DNA from: Citreicoccus inhibens
Lineage (GTDB): Bacteria; Myxococcota; Myxococcia; Myxococcales; Myxococcaceae
Length of the DNA: 64,000 bases
Assembly (NCBI RefSeq): GCF_019039035.1
Contig: NZ_JAHNZT010000019.1
Location: forward strand, 90,085 to 154,084
Reading direction: 5' to 3'
Shown: one piece after another, positions 39,318 through 49,111 of the stretch
How the letters are laid out: each line of letters starts with the position of its first letter
How positions within the stretch are numbered: position 1 is the stretch's first letter
Notes under the pieces: model-generated
Told to the model about the DNA's origin: nothing
The model's database searches: none
What the model saw: only the letters and a program-made list of their open reading frames with translations
Translations under genes and position numbers: made by a program

Positions 39318-42266
39318 TCAATCGCAGCCCAGCGGGTAGGTGATCTCGATCATCGCGCCAGGCGCGGGCGCCGTCGCCGAATCAAAGACGACCGTGTTCG
39401 TGCCCGCGTCGTAGGACCACCCACCGGTCTGCACCACCCCATCCACCTTGACGACAATCTTCGAGGTGTCCGCCGGCCTGGCGGACAGCGGGAAGTTCCG
39501 GTTGGGACCGAAGGCGCTGAGGGACAGCTTCTCCAGCGACGTGGCCCAGTCCGGTGTGCAGATGCTGTCCACCACGCCACCCAACGCCTGGGCCAGCGCC
39601 GCGTAGCGGCTGCCCGAGCTGCTCGCCGTGGGGCACGTCGTCAGGTCCGGCGGGCCGACGACGGCGTTGAAGCTGACGCGCGACTTGTCCTGCCCCTTCA
39701 GCGACAGGAAGTAGGACTCGTAGAAGGACACCGGCTGCGAGCTGAAGTCCTCCTCGTCCGACAGGGCGATGATGGCCAGCTTGGCATCGTCGCGCAGGAA
39801 GCCCGCGTTGCCGTCATGCGCCAGCGGCGTGCGAATATCGTCCTCGCTGCTGAGCAGCGGCTCGGAGAGCGCGCGGTACGCGGCATCCAGGCCCTGCTCG
39901 TTCCAATGACACACACCCACCTTGGTGTTGTTGGCGAAGACCGCCGCCGCGTTGGGCGTGGTGGGCGTGATGATGCGCGGGCTGGAGCCATCCGCCGGGA
40001 AGAGCCGTCCGTTCTCACCGCCCTGCGCGCCGCCCGGGCACTCGGACCAACCGCCGGGAGACGGATCCAGCCCCGTGGTGGTGACGCCGATGCGGAAGTC
40101 CACGTTGGCCTTGCTGGCCGCGCTGAGGAACGCCGCGAAGTTCTGCCCCAGGCTCTGCTGCTCCTCCATCATCGAGCCCGAGTTGTCGACGACGAAGAGC
40201 ACGTCGACCTTGGCCTCGGACTCCTGGAAGAAGACGTCCGTCTGGTCGGCCTTCGTCACACCCCGGCCCACGAGCCCCGCCGTGTACACCTGCCCATCCG
40301 GCAGCGTGAAGCGCAGCGCCGCCGCGTCGGCGCCGTCGTCCACGGGCTCATACACCCCCGTCATCCGCAGCTTGCCACCCGCCGCAATCTCCAGCGGGAG
40401 CGCCGGCACGCCCTTCACCTCGAACTCGGAGCCCACCTGCTCCAAGCCCAGCCGCGAGACGGACACCGGCCCCGAGCACTGGTTGATGGCCACCACGTCC
40501 CGCGTGCGAGGACCACACGACAGCTTGGCGGTGCCGAAGTCCACCGTGCCGGGCTGCACCAAGAAGCACCCCTGCACGCCCTTGCCCGCCAGCGCCACCA
40601 GCGGATGGCCCAGCGTCGGGTGGTTGAGCCACGCCTCCGCCATCCCCGAGAAGTCGCCCGCCTCATCCGGCTTGAAGCGCACCACCAGCGTCGCCTTCTG
40701 CCCCGGCGCCAGCACGCCGTTCTCCACCGGCTCCGCGCTGAAGGCCACGTCCGAGCCCGAGGCCAACGACATGGAGGCCAGGTAGCAGCGCTCCGTGCCC
40801 GTGTTGCGCAGCGTCACCCCGAGGGCCACCTCCGTGCCCACCTGCACCCCACCGAAGTCCAGCGTGGGCGGCACCGCGAATACGCAGGGAGAGAACACCT
40901 GCCCCTCGCCCAGCAGCGCCACGCCCTGCGTGGAGGACGCGGAGCCATGGCGCACCGTCACGCCCAGTTGCCCCGCGCTGCCTCCCGCCGCGCTCGGGCG
41001 AGGGCTGAAGGTGATGCCCACCTTGAGGGACTGCCCGGACGGAATGGGCGTGCTCGCCGGAGGCTGCGCCAGCGTGAAATAGCCGCCCTGCTGCGTCGCG
41101 ACGGCGAGGTTGCTCAAGAGCACCTCGTCACGACAGTGATTGAGCACCTCCACCTGCCGCGTGGCCGTCATGCCGCTGGCCACCACGCCAAAGTCCAGGC
41201 GATCCGGCAACACCGCGACGCACGAGCCCCCACCCTCCCCCGTCAGCGACACCTTGGGGCCCGGCGTGTTGGTGCCAGCCTTGCCCACATCCAACAACAC
41301 CCGCCCCGCGCCCGCCGCACCCGGAGCCAGCGGCGTGAAGGCCACGCGCACCTCCACCGAGCCACCCGCCGGTAGCAGGTTCCCCGGCATCGACGGCGCG
41401 CTCACCACCCGGTACACGCCGCCGGGATCCTCCACCAACGAAGCGCCCGTGTAGCGCAGGGGCTCCGTCCCCTGATTGCGCACGGTGATCCGCTCCTCCG
41501 CCGTGGCGCCCACCGCCACGCGCCCGAAGTCGACGTGCAGCGGCGTCACCTCCAGGAGGCTCGCCACGCCCGTGCCCTTGAGCGGCACCACCGCCGGCTC
41601 GCACCCGGTGCACACCGTCACGCGCAGCTCGGCCTCCGCCGCGCCCAGCCGCGTGGGCTCGAACGACAGCGTCACCTGCCGCGACTCCCCCGGCGACAGC
41701 ATCGCGGGCAGCCCCGGCCCCACCGAGAACTCGTCCGCGTCCGAGCCCGCCAGCGACAGCTCCAGCGGGCTGTCCACGGCCGAGGTGTTGCGCAGCGTCA
41801 GCGGGAGCGTCTCCACCTGCCCCAACCCCACGTTGCCGAAATCGAGCGGCGCCTCGGGAACCTCCAGGGTCGCCTTCACGCCCCGCCCCGACACCGGCAC
41901 CGTCGCGCTGGCCTCCCCGTCCGCATCGGTGAGGAACTGCACCTGCCCCTGTACATCGCCCTCCACGTCGGGCGTGAAGCGCACCTCCACCTCTTGCTCC
42001 GCTCCGGCAGACAGCGTGAAGGGCTCGAACGGCGGCACCTGCACGTGCGGCACATTGGAGGTCGCGCCCTCCACGCGGTACGGCGCGCGCCCACCATTGG
42101 CGAGCCGGAGCTTCAACGTCTTCGTCCGGCCCACCGCCGCGACACCGAACTCCAGTGACTCCGGCCGGGCCTCGAATGCAGTCCGCGCAGAATGTGAGGA
42201 CGGTTGTCCACACGCCATGCACGCCGCCACCACCGCCACCCACGCCCACACCCGAGGTCCTCGCAT
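39318..42266 (-). CDS. Lipoprotein with repeated choice-of-anchor D (ASH/MSP-like) domains and a vWA domain
   Basis: A 982-residue exported protein; the ATG at 42266 gives a lipobox-like VVAAC (Cys16). Six to seven Ig-like 'choice-of-anchor D' repeats fill about 30-660, each beginning with a 'LDFG.V..G....' strand (for example PLDFGNVGLGQVETL and PTLDFGGVQVGTEVAL). A von Willebrand A domain follows with the MIDAS motif DNSGS starting at Asp694. Conserved Cys pairs suggest disulfides. A role in cell-surface adhesion or a large secreted complex is likely. Proteins of this layout are common in Myxococcota. Confidence 0.87.
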   Translation of the reverse strand: MRGPRVWAWVAVVAACMACGQPSSHSARTAFEARPESLEFGVAAVGRTKTLKLRLANGGRAPYRVEGATSNVPHVQVPPFEPFTLSAGAEQEVEVRFTPDVEGDVQGQVQFLTDADGEASATVPVSGRGVKATLEVPEAPLDFGNVGLGQVETLPLTLRNTSAVDSPLELSLAGSDADEFSVGPGLPAMLSPGESRQVTLSFEPTRLGAAEAELRVTVCTGCEPAVVPLKGTGVASLLEVTPLHVDFGRVAVGATAEERITVRNQGTEPLRYTGASLVEDPGGVYRVVSAPSMPGNLLPAGGSVEVRVAFTPLAPGAAGAGRVLLDVGKAGTNTPGPKVSLTGEGGGSCVAVLPDRLDFGVVASGMTATRQVEVLNHCRDEVLLSNLAVATQQGGYFTLAQPPASTPIPSGQSLKVGITFSPRPSAAGGSAGQLGVTVRHGSASSTQGVALLGEGQVFSPCVFAVPPTLDFGGVQVGTEVALGVTLRNTGTERCYLASMSLASGSDVAFSAEPVENGVLAPGQKATLVVRFKPDEAGDFSGMAEAWLNHPTLGHPLVALAGKGVQGCFLVQPGTVDFGTAKLSCGPRTRDVVAINQCSGPVSVSRLGLEQVGSEFEVKGVPALPLEIAAGGKLRMTGVYEPVDDGADAAALRFTLPDGQVYTAGLVGRGVTKADQTDVFFQESEAKVDVLFVVDNSGSMMEEQQSLGQNFAAFLSAASKANVDFRIGVTTTGLDPSPGGWSECPGGAQGGENGRLFPADGSSPRIITPTTPNAAAVFANNTKVGVCHWNEQGLDAAYRALSEPLLSSEDDIRTPLAHDGNAGFLRDDAKLAIIALSDEEDFSSQPVSFYESYFLSLKGQDKSRVSFNAVVGPPDLTTCPTASSSGSRYAALAQALGGVVDSICTPDWATSLEKLSLSAFGPNRNFPLSARPADTSKIVVKVDGVVQTGGWSYDAGTNTVVFDSATAPAPGAMIEITYPLGCD

Positions 42267-42668
42267 ACGGTGCCGTCCTCCCCACAGACGCCGGGGAGCC
42301 CCCACTCGTGCGGCACGCCCCGGCAAGGCCGGATGTCTGCAACCCGGATGCCCGCTGGCTCCCCAGGCGGGACGTCGGGCGGCCGACGCGACAACTCATT
42401 GGCCGGCCTGGGAAAAGCCTTACCCATCCTGAGGAACGGGATTCCCATTGAGTTCGGAAACCCGGAAAAAGTTTCCGGAACCGCCAGCCCCTGACACTGG
42501 CCTCGGTCCGAGGGACAGCCCCTCGGATTCGTCACCCTGCGGCCCTCCCTTTCCCTGGGTTGGCCGGCCGGGGATGCGCATTGCGCTCCCGCGGGTTGGT
42601 CCCCAATCACTCGGTGCGTCCGCCTTTCCACGTACCGGAACACCCATTCAGTGATAGATCGCCCGCCC
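42267..42668. other. 402-bp divergent intergenic region upstream of uvrA with a run of hairpins
   Basis: This lies between the vWA lipoprotein (-) and uvrA (+). It contains three consecutive stem-loops: GTTCGGAAAC/GTTTCCGGAAC (42452-42481, one bulge), GCCAG/CTGGC (42483-42501) and TCCGAGGG/CCCTCGGA (42507-42527, perfect 8 bp). A GGCCGGCC block and GCGCA-T-TGCGC (42576-42586) follow. I see no convincing protein gene. A structured leader or a small RNA is possible. Confidence 0.5.
42636..42652 (+). promoter_or_regulatory. LexA-box-like sequence upstream of uvrA
   Basis: CGGAACACCCATTCAGT fits 14 of 17 positions of the M. xanthus LexA motif as I recall it (CTRHAMRYBYGTTCAGS). The mismatches include the conserved G of GTTCAG (A here). 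It ends 17 bp before the uvrA ATG, a plausible place for SOS control of uvrA. Recalled consensus, so weak. Confidence 0.25.
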
Positions 42669-45545
42669 ATGTCCGAACCCGATGTCGTCTCCATTCGCGG
42701 CGCCAAGGAGCACAACCTCAAGAACGTCTCCCTGGACATCCCCAAGAAGAAGCTGGTCGTCTTCACGGGAGTCTCGGGATCCGGCAAGAGCTCGCTCGCG
42801 TTCGACACCCTCTACGCGGAGGGGCAACGTCGCTACGTGGAGAGCTTGTCTTCCTATGCCCGGCAGTTCCTGGGGCAGATGGAGAAGCCGAAGTACGACA
42901 CCCTGAGGGGCCTGTCGCCCACCATCTCCATCGAGCAGAAGGCGGCCAGCAACAACCCGCGCTCGACGGTGGGCACCGTCACGGAGGTCCACGATTACCT
43001 GCGCGTGCTCTACGCCTCCATCGGCGTGCAGCACTGCCCCCAGTGCGGTCGCAAGGTGGGCAAGCAGAGCGCGCAGCAGATCGTCGATGAAATCCTCAAG
43101 GCGCCCGCGGGCAGCAAGGTGCAGGTGCTGGCCCCGCTGGTGACGAACCGCAAGGGCGAGCACAAGGACCTGCTCGCGGACGCGCAGAAGCGAGGCTTCT
43201 CCCGCGCGCGCATCGACGGGAAGCTCAAGAACCTGGAGGAGCGCATCGACTTGGACAAGAAGTCCAAGCACGACATCGCGCTCGTCATCGACCGGCTCGT
43301 GCTCAAGGCGGACGTGCGCACGCGCCTGACGGACTCGGTGGAGACCGCGCTGCGCGAGGGCAAGGGGACGCTCATCGTCACCGACGAGACGGGCGCCATC
43401 GCGTCCGACCGCGTGATGAGCGAGCTGAACGCGTGCCCCACCTGCGGCCTGTCCTTCGGGGACCTGACGCCCGCGTCCTTCTCCTTCAACAACCCGCTGG
43501 GCATGTGCACGGACTGCAACGGCCTGGGCACGAAGCCGGAGATGGATCCGGACCTCATCGTGCCGGACCCGTCGCGCTCCATCCGCGAGGGCGCCATCGA
43601 GCCCTGGGCCACGGGCATGAACCGCGGCGAGGGCTGGACCGCGGACTTCGTGGAGAGCCTGGCCAAGGCGTTCAAGATCGACCTGGACGTGCCCTACGCC
43701 AAGCTGACCAAGCGCGAGAAGGAGACGCTGATGCACGGCTCGTCCGGCAAGGCGTTCACCGTCGAGTGGGGCGAGGGCGGCCAGTACAAGATGGAGTGGG
43801 AGGGACTCGTCGAGAAGATGATGCGCAACTTCAAGACCACCACCTCCGAGGCGCGCCGGGCCGAGTTGCAGAAGTACTTCAGCGACAAGCCCTGCCCCGC
43901 CTGCAAGGGCGAGCGTCTGCGGCCCGAGAGTCGCGCGGTGAAGGTCCACGCCCGCTCGCTGGTGGAGCTCAGCCGGATGACCATCGCGGATGCGCACGCG
44001 TTCCTGGGCGCGCTGGGGCTGTCCGAGCACGAGCGGAAGATCGCCAGCGAGCTGCTGAAGGAGATCCGCAGCCGGCTGTCCTTCTTGGTGGACGTGGGCC
44101 TGAACTACCTCACGTTGGATCGCACCGCGTCCACGCTGTCCGGCGGTGAGAGCCAGCGCATCCGGCTGGCGTCGCAGATGGGCAGCGAGCTGACGGGCGT
44201 CATCTACATCCTGGATGAGCCCTCCATCGGCCTGCACCAGCGAGACAACGGCAAGCTGCTCACCACGCTCAAGCGCCTGCGCGATTTGGGCAACTCCGTC
44301 ATCGTCGTGGAGCACGACGAGGAGACGATGGAGGAGTCCGATTGGCTGGTGGACTTCGGGCCGGGCGCGGGCGAGCTGGGCGGACAAGTGGTGGCGCAGG
44401 GCACGCCCAAGCAGGTGATGGCGGACACCCAAAGCCTCACGGGCGCGTACCTGTCCGGCCGCAAGGAGATTGAGATTCCGGACCGGCGCCGCGTGCCCAA
44501 TCCCAAGCATCAAATCCGCATCACCGGCGCGTCGGAGAACAACCTCAAGAACGTGGACGTGGACCTGCCGCTGGGCATGTTCACCGCGGTGACGGGCGTG
44601 TCCGGCGCCGGCAAGTCCACGCTCATCAACGAGATTCTCTTCCCCGCCCTGTCGCGCGCGCTCTACGACACGCGCGAGCCCATGGGCAAACACAAGGCCG
44701 TGACGGGCCTGGAGCACCTGGACAAGGTCATCGACATCGACCAGCGCCCCATCGGGCGCACCCCGCGCAGCAACCCCGCCACGTACACCAAGGTGTTCGA
44801 CGCCATCCGCGAGGTGTTCGCGATGACGCCCGAGGCGCGCGCGTTCGGCTACGGGCCGGGGCGCTTCAGCTTCAACATCAAGGGCGGACGCTGCGAGGCC
44901 TGCGAGGGCGATGGCGTGAAGCTGGTGGAGATGCACTTCCTGGCGGACGTGTACGTCCCCTGCGAGGTGTGCCATGGCCAGCGCTTCAACGAGGCCACGC
45001 TGCGCGTGCGCTACAAGGGCAAGAACATCGCGGAGACGCTGGACCTGAGCGTGCGCGAGGCCATGCAGCACTTCGGCGCGCACAAGGACATCATGCGCGT
45101 CATGCAGACGCTGGATGACGTGGGACTGGGCTACATCCGCCTGGGCCAGCCCTCTCCCACCCTGTCAGGAGGCGAGGCCCAGCGCATCAAGCTGGCGCGC
45201 GAGCTGGCGCGCGTGGCCACCGGCCGCACGCTCTACATCCTCGACGAGCCCACCACCGGCCTGCACTTCGAGGACATCCGCAAGCTGTTGTCCGTGCTCA
45301 ACCGTCTGGTGGAGGCGGGCAACTCGGTGCTCGTCATCGAGCACAACCTGGACGTCATCAAGAGCTCGGACTGGATCGTGGACCTGGGCCCCGAGGGTGG
45401 CGCGGGCGGAGGACAGGTGCTCGCCGCCGGCACGCCCGAGCAGGTCGCCCAGGTCGAGGGCAGCCACACCGGCCGCTACCTGCGCCACGTGCTGGGCAAG
45501 TCGCGCCGCGCCCGAGTCGGCAAGCGCGTGGATGACGCCGCCTGA
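42669..45545 (+). CDS. uvrA: Excinuclease ABC subunit UvrA
   Basis: A 958-residue dimeric ABC-type ATPase that loads UvrB on damaged DNA. Both nucleotide-binding domains are present: GVSGSGKSSLAFDTLY with the first LSGGESQRIRLASQ, and GVSGAGKSTLINEIL with the second LSGGEAQRIKLARE. Zinc-binding cysteines are visible in CPTCGLSFGD and MCTDCNGLG, and in RCEACEGDG and PCEVCHG. The length is typical of class I UvrA. The start is the ATG at 42669 (MSEPDVVSIRGAKEHN), where UvrA homology begins; a GTG six codons upstream is less likely. Its partners uvrB and uvrC lie 34 kb away. Confidence 0.98.
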   Translation: MSEPDVVSIRGAKEHNLKNVSLDIPKKKLVVFTGVSGSGKSSLAFDTLYAEGQRRYVESLSSYARQFLGQMEKPKYDTLRGLSPTISIEQKAASNNPRSTVGTVTEVHDYLRVLYASIGVQHCPQCGRKVGKQSAQQIVDEILKAPAGSKVQVLAPLVTNRKGEHKDLLADAQKRGFSRARIDGKLKNLEERIDLDKKSKHDIALVIDRLVLKADVRTRLTDSVETALREGKGTLIVTDETGAIASDRVMSELNACPTCGLSFGDLTPASFSFNNPLGMCTDCNGLGTKPEMDPDLIVPDPSRSIREGAIEPWATGMNRGEGWTADFVESLAKAFKIDLDVPYAKLTKREKETLMHGSSGKAFTVEWGEGGQYKMEWEGLVEKMMRNFKTTTSEARRAELQKYFSDKPCPACKGERLRPESRAVKVHARSLVELSRMTIADAHAFLGALGLSEHERKIASELLKEIRSRLSFLVDVGLNYLTLDRTASTLSGGESQRIRLASQMGSELTGVIYILDEPSIGLHQRDNGKLLTTLKRLRDLGNSVIVVEHDEETMEESDWLVDFGPGAGELGGQVVAQGTPKQVMADTQSLTGAYLSGRKEIEIPDRRRVPNPKHQIRITGASENNLKNVDVDLPLGMFTAVTGVSGAGKSTLINEILFPALSRALYDTREPMGKHKAVTGLEHLDKVIDIDQRPIGRTPRSNPATYTKVFDAIREVFAMTPEARAFGYGPGRFSFNIKGGRCEACEGDGVKLVEMHFLADVYVPCEVCHGQRFNEATLRVRYKGKNIAETLDLSVREAMQHFGAHKDIMRVMQTLDDVGLGYIRLGQPSPTLSGGEAQRIKLARELARVATGRTLYILDEPTTGLHFEDIRKLLSVLNRLVEAGNSVLVIEHNLDVIKSSDWIVDLGPEGGAGGGQVLAAGTPEQVAQVEGSHTGRYLRHVLGKSRRARVGKRVDDAA

Positions 45546-45654
45546 GTCCGCGCCGAGCGACTCCTCCGGCGAGCGGCCCCGAAGCGAGACTCCGGGGAAG
45601 AGGGACGGGGCCCTGACCGCGCCCCGCCCCTCCGCCCACCTTGGAGTATCCGGA

Positions 45655-45682
45655 ATGATAGAGACTCCTTAATTCATGTCAA
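45655..45682 (-). promoter_or_regulatory. Sigma70-like promoter pointing back into uvrA
   Basis: On the minus strand TTGACA (45677-45682) is followed by a 16-bp spacer and TATCAT (45655-45660, 5 of 6 consensus). It is the best -35/-10 pair I noticed in the window. It would drive antisense RNA over the uvrA 3' end because no minus-strand gene starts here. Confidence 0.35.
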
Positions 45683-45700
45683 ATCCGGCATAGACATAAT
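45673..45700 (+). promoter_or_regulatory. Candidate promoter of the first POT transporter gene
   Basis: TTCATG (45673-45678), a 16-bp spacer and CATAAT (45695-45700, 5 of 6 consensus for -10) lie in the AT-rich island, about 187 bases upstream of the ATG at 45887. It overlaps the opposite-strand promoter-like element. Confidence 0.3.
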
Positions 45701-45886
45701 TCACGCATAAACCGCCAGAGCTATTTAGCCGCACGCTCCGGGTGGGTGGGCAAGCGTGCGTGCTCCGCTTGCATCTGCAACGCGGTTGCACCTGCGTGGG
45801 CGCGAGACGGTGGCCGGGCGAGCGAGGGCCGTGGGGCCACCAGGCCGGTGGAGTCCAAGGGTGGGCTTGGGTAGGTTCGCCCTCCC

Positions 45887-47344
45887 ATGGCCGAGACACG
45901 TACCGGGCAGGACGACCGCTTTCCGCCGCAGATCCCCTACATCATCGGGAACGAGGCGTGTGAGCGCTTCAGCTTCTACGGGATGCGGAACATCCTCACG
46001 GTGTTCCTCATCGACTACCTGCTCCTGACGCAGATTCCGGACACGGAGATGCGCACCACGCGGGCCAAGGCGCTCTTCCACTTCTTCATGTTCGGCGTGT
46101 ACTGGTTCCCGCTGGTGGGCGGGTGGCTGGCGGACCGGTTCTTCGGCAAGTTCCGCGTCATCCTCTGGCTGAGCCTGGTGTACTGCGCCGGGCACGCGTG
46201 CCTCGCGCTGTTCGAGAACAGCATCCCCGGCTTCTTCACCGGCCTCTTGCTCATCTCGGTGGGCAGCGGCGGCATCAAGCCGTGCGTGGCGGCCATGGTG
46301 GGCGACCAGTTCACGGCGAAGAACAAGCACCTCTTGAAGAAGATCTTCGCCATCTTCTACTGGACCATCAACCTGGGCTCGCTGTTCGCGTCGCTGTTCA
46401 TCCCGCTGGCGCTCAAGAAGCTGGGGCCCGCGGTGGCCTTCGGCATCCCCGGCGTCCTGATGTTCGTCGCGACGTTCCTGTTCTGGCTGGGCCGCAAGCA
46501 CTACGTGCTGGTGCCGCCCTCGGGGCCCAACCCGCACTCCTTCCTGCGCATCGTGCTCTCCGCCCTCTCCCGGAAGCGCCCGGAGGCGCCCGCGGGTGCG
46601 AAGTCCCACTGGCTGGACGCAGCGCTGCAGCGGCACCCGCCCGAGGCCGTGGAGGGCGCCAAGGCCGTCTTCCGCATCAGCGGCTTGATGCTCCCGTTCG
46701 TGCCCTTCTTCTGGATGCTGTTCGACCAGAAGGCCTCCACCTGGGTGGTCCAGGCCCGCTCCATGGACCCCTACGTGGGCCCGCTGAAGTTCGAGCCCAG
46801 CCAGATGCAGTTCATCAACCCCGCGCTGGTGATGCTGCTCATCCCGTTCCTCACGGCGGTGGTGTACCCGGCCCTGCAGCGCGCGGGCATGGAGCTGACA
46901 CCGCTGCGGCGCATGCCCCTGGGGCTCGCGGTGGGCGCGGTCGCGTACGTCATCGCGGGCGGCTATCAGGTGATGATGGAGCACGGCACCACGCTCAACA
47001 TCGCCTGGCAGCTCCTGCCCTACATCGTGCTGACGGTGGCGGAGATTCTCGTGTCCACCACGGGCCTGGAGTTCGCGTACACCCAGGCGCCGCGCGAGAT
47101 GAAGAGCGTGGTGCAGTCCATCTGGCTCGTCTGCAACGCCACGGCGAACATCGCGGTGGCCATCGCCTCCGAGCTGAACGTCTTCACCGGCGCGGGCCAG
47201 TTCTTCTTCTACGCGAGCTTCGCCGCCGCCGCCGCCGTGGGCATGGCGCTCGTCGCCCGCCGCTTCGTGGTCCGCGACTACTACCAGGCCCCGGTGCCCG
47301 CGCCTTCGGAGGGCGCCGCGCCGGCCGCCGCGCCCGCGACCTGA
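45887..47344 (+). CDS. POT family proton-dependent peptide transporter
   Basis: A 485-residue major-facilitator protein importing di- and tripeptides with protons. It has the POT signature near the N-terminus (NEACERFSFYGMR, an E-x-x-E-R-F-x-Y-Y variant), repeated hydrophobic helices and the MFS-type motif WLADRFFGKFRV. The ATG at 45887 is used. A second POT gene lies convergently downstream at 47587; the two share a bidirectional terminator. Substrate specificity is not readable, but the M28 peptidase elsewhere in the window would provide peptides. Confidence 0.9.
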   Translation: MAETRTGQDDRFPPQIPYIIGNEACERFSFYGMRNILTVFLIDYLLLTQIPDTEMRTTRAKALFHFFMFGVYWFPLVGGWLADRFFGKFRVILWLSLVYCAGHACLALFENSIPGFFTGLLLISVGSGGIKPCVAAMVGDQFTAKNKHLLKKIFAIFYWTINLGSLFASLFIPLALKKLGPAVAFGIPGVLMFVATFLFWLGRKHYVLVPPSGPNPHSFLRIVLSALSRKRPEAPAGAKSHWLDAALQRHPPEAVEGAKAVFRISGLMLPFVPFFWMLFDQKASTWVVQARSMDPYVGPLKFEPSQMQFINPALVMLLIPFLTAVVYPALQRAGMELTPLRRMPLGLAVGAVAYVIAGGYQVMMEHGTTLNIAWQLLPYIVLTVAEILVSTTGLEFAYTQAPREMKSVVQSIWLVCNATANIAVAIASELNVFTGAGQFFFYASFAAAAAVGMALVARRFVVRDYYQAPVPAPSEGAAPAAAPAT

Positions 47345-47500
47345 GCCGCCTCCGCGGCGGGCCCCGACCGAGGGCTCGCCACTAGGACACCCCGCACGGC
47401 ATTGGCTTCAGGCCCACGCCCTGACGGAGCGCGGCCACCGCCCCCCGAAGCCCGAGCCCCAAGGCCCTCGTGGCGCGCCACTCGGACTTCGGGGCAATGA

Positions 47501-47537
47501 AAAACGCCGGAGCGCCCCGAGGGTGCTCCGGCGTTTT
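47501..47537. terminator. Bidirectional terminator between the two convergent POT genes
   Basis: AAAACGCCGGAGC (47501-47513) and GCTCCGGCGTTTT (47525-47537) pair perfectly over 13 bp around an 11-nt loop. Because the arms begin with A and end with T, both directions gain a U-tract. It is the clearest intrinsic terminator in the window. Confidence 0.88.
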
Positions 47538-47586
47538 CATGTCCGGGGGGCAGCGGCAGTGCCCCTCCGGGAGTCACGGCTGTCGG

Positions 47587-48981
<1,395 letters not shown>

Positions 48982-49111
48982 GCCGTGTCTTCCTCGAAAG
49001 GATGTGAGGGGTAGGACTGGAAAAGGCACGGCAGTGTAGCAGAGCCGTCCCTTTGCGTTGACAGAGAGGACACCTGAGAAGCGGCGGAATTTCCGGCCCG
49101 TCGTGACGCAC

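Larger units (their letters stand above)
45546..45886. other. 341-bp gap between uvrA and the first POT gene with an AT-rich island
   Basis: After the uvrA stop a short imperfect stem (CCCCGAAG/CTCCGGGG, 45577-45597, one mismatch) may mark transcript ends. Bases about 45651-45730 are strikingly AT-rich for this genome and carry overlapping divergent promoter-like boxes. The rest (45731-45886) is GC-rich with no convincing gene. Confidence 0.5.

Noticed and set aside
39159..41375. A 738-codon plus-strand open frame over the choice-of-anchor/vWA gene.
   Set aside because: It is an antisense shadow; the minus-strand protein has clear repeats, a MIDAS motif and a lipoprotein signal.
42420..42647. 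A 75-codon minus-strand frame in the uvrA upstream gap.
   Set aside because: It has a Gly/Pro/Arg-rich composition, no ribosome-binding site, and overlaps the hairpins.
42648..45083. An 811-codon open frame on the minus strand opposite uvrA.
   Set aside because: It is an antisense consequence of high GC content and the strong codon bias of uvrA; its composition (His/Arg/Val-rich) is not protein-like and no start signal is present.
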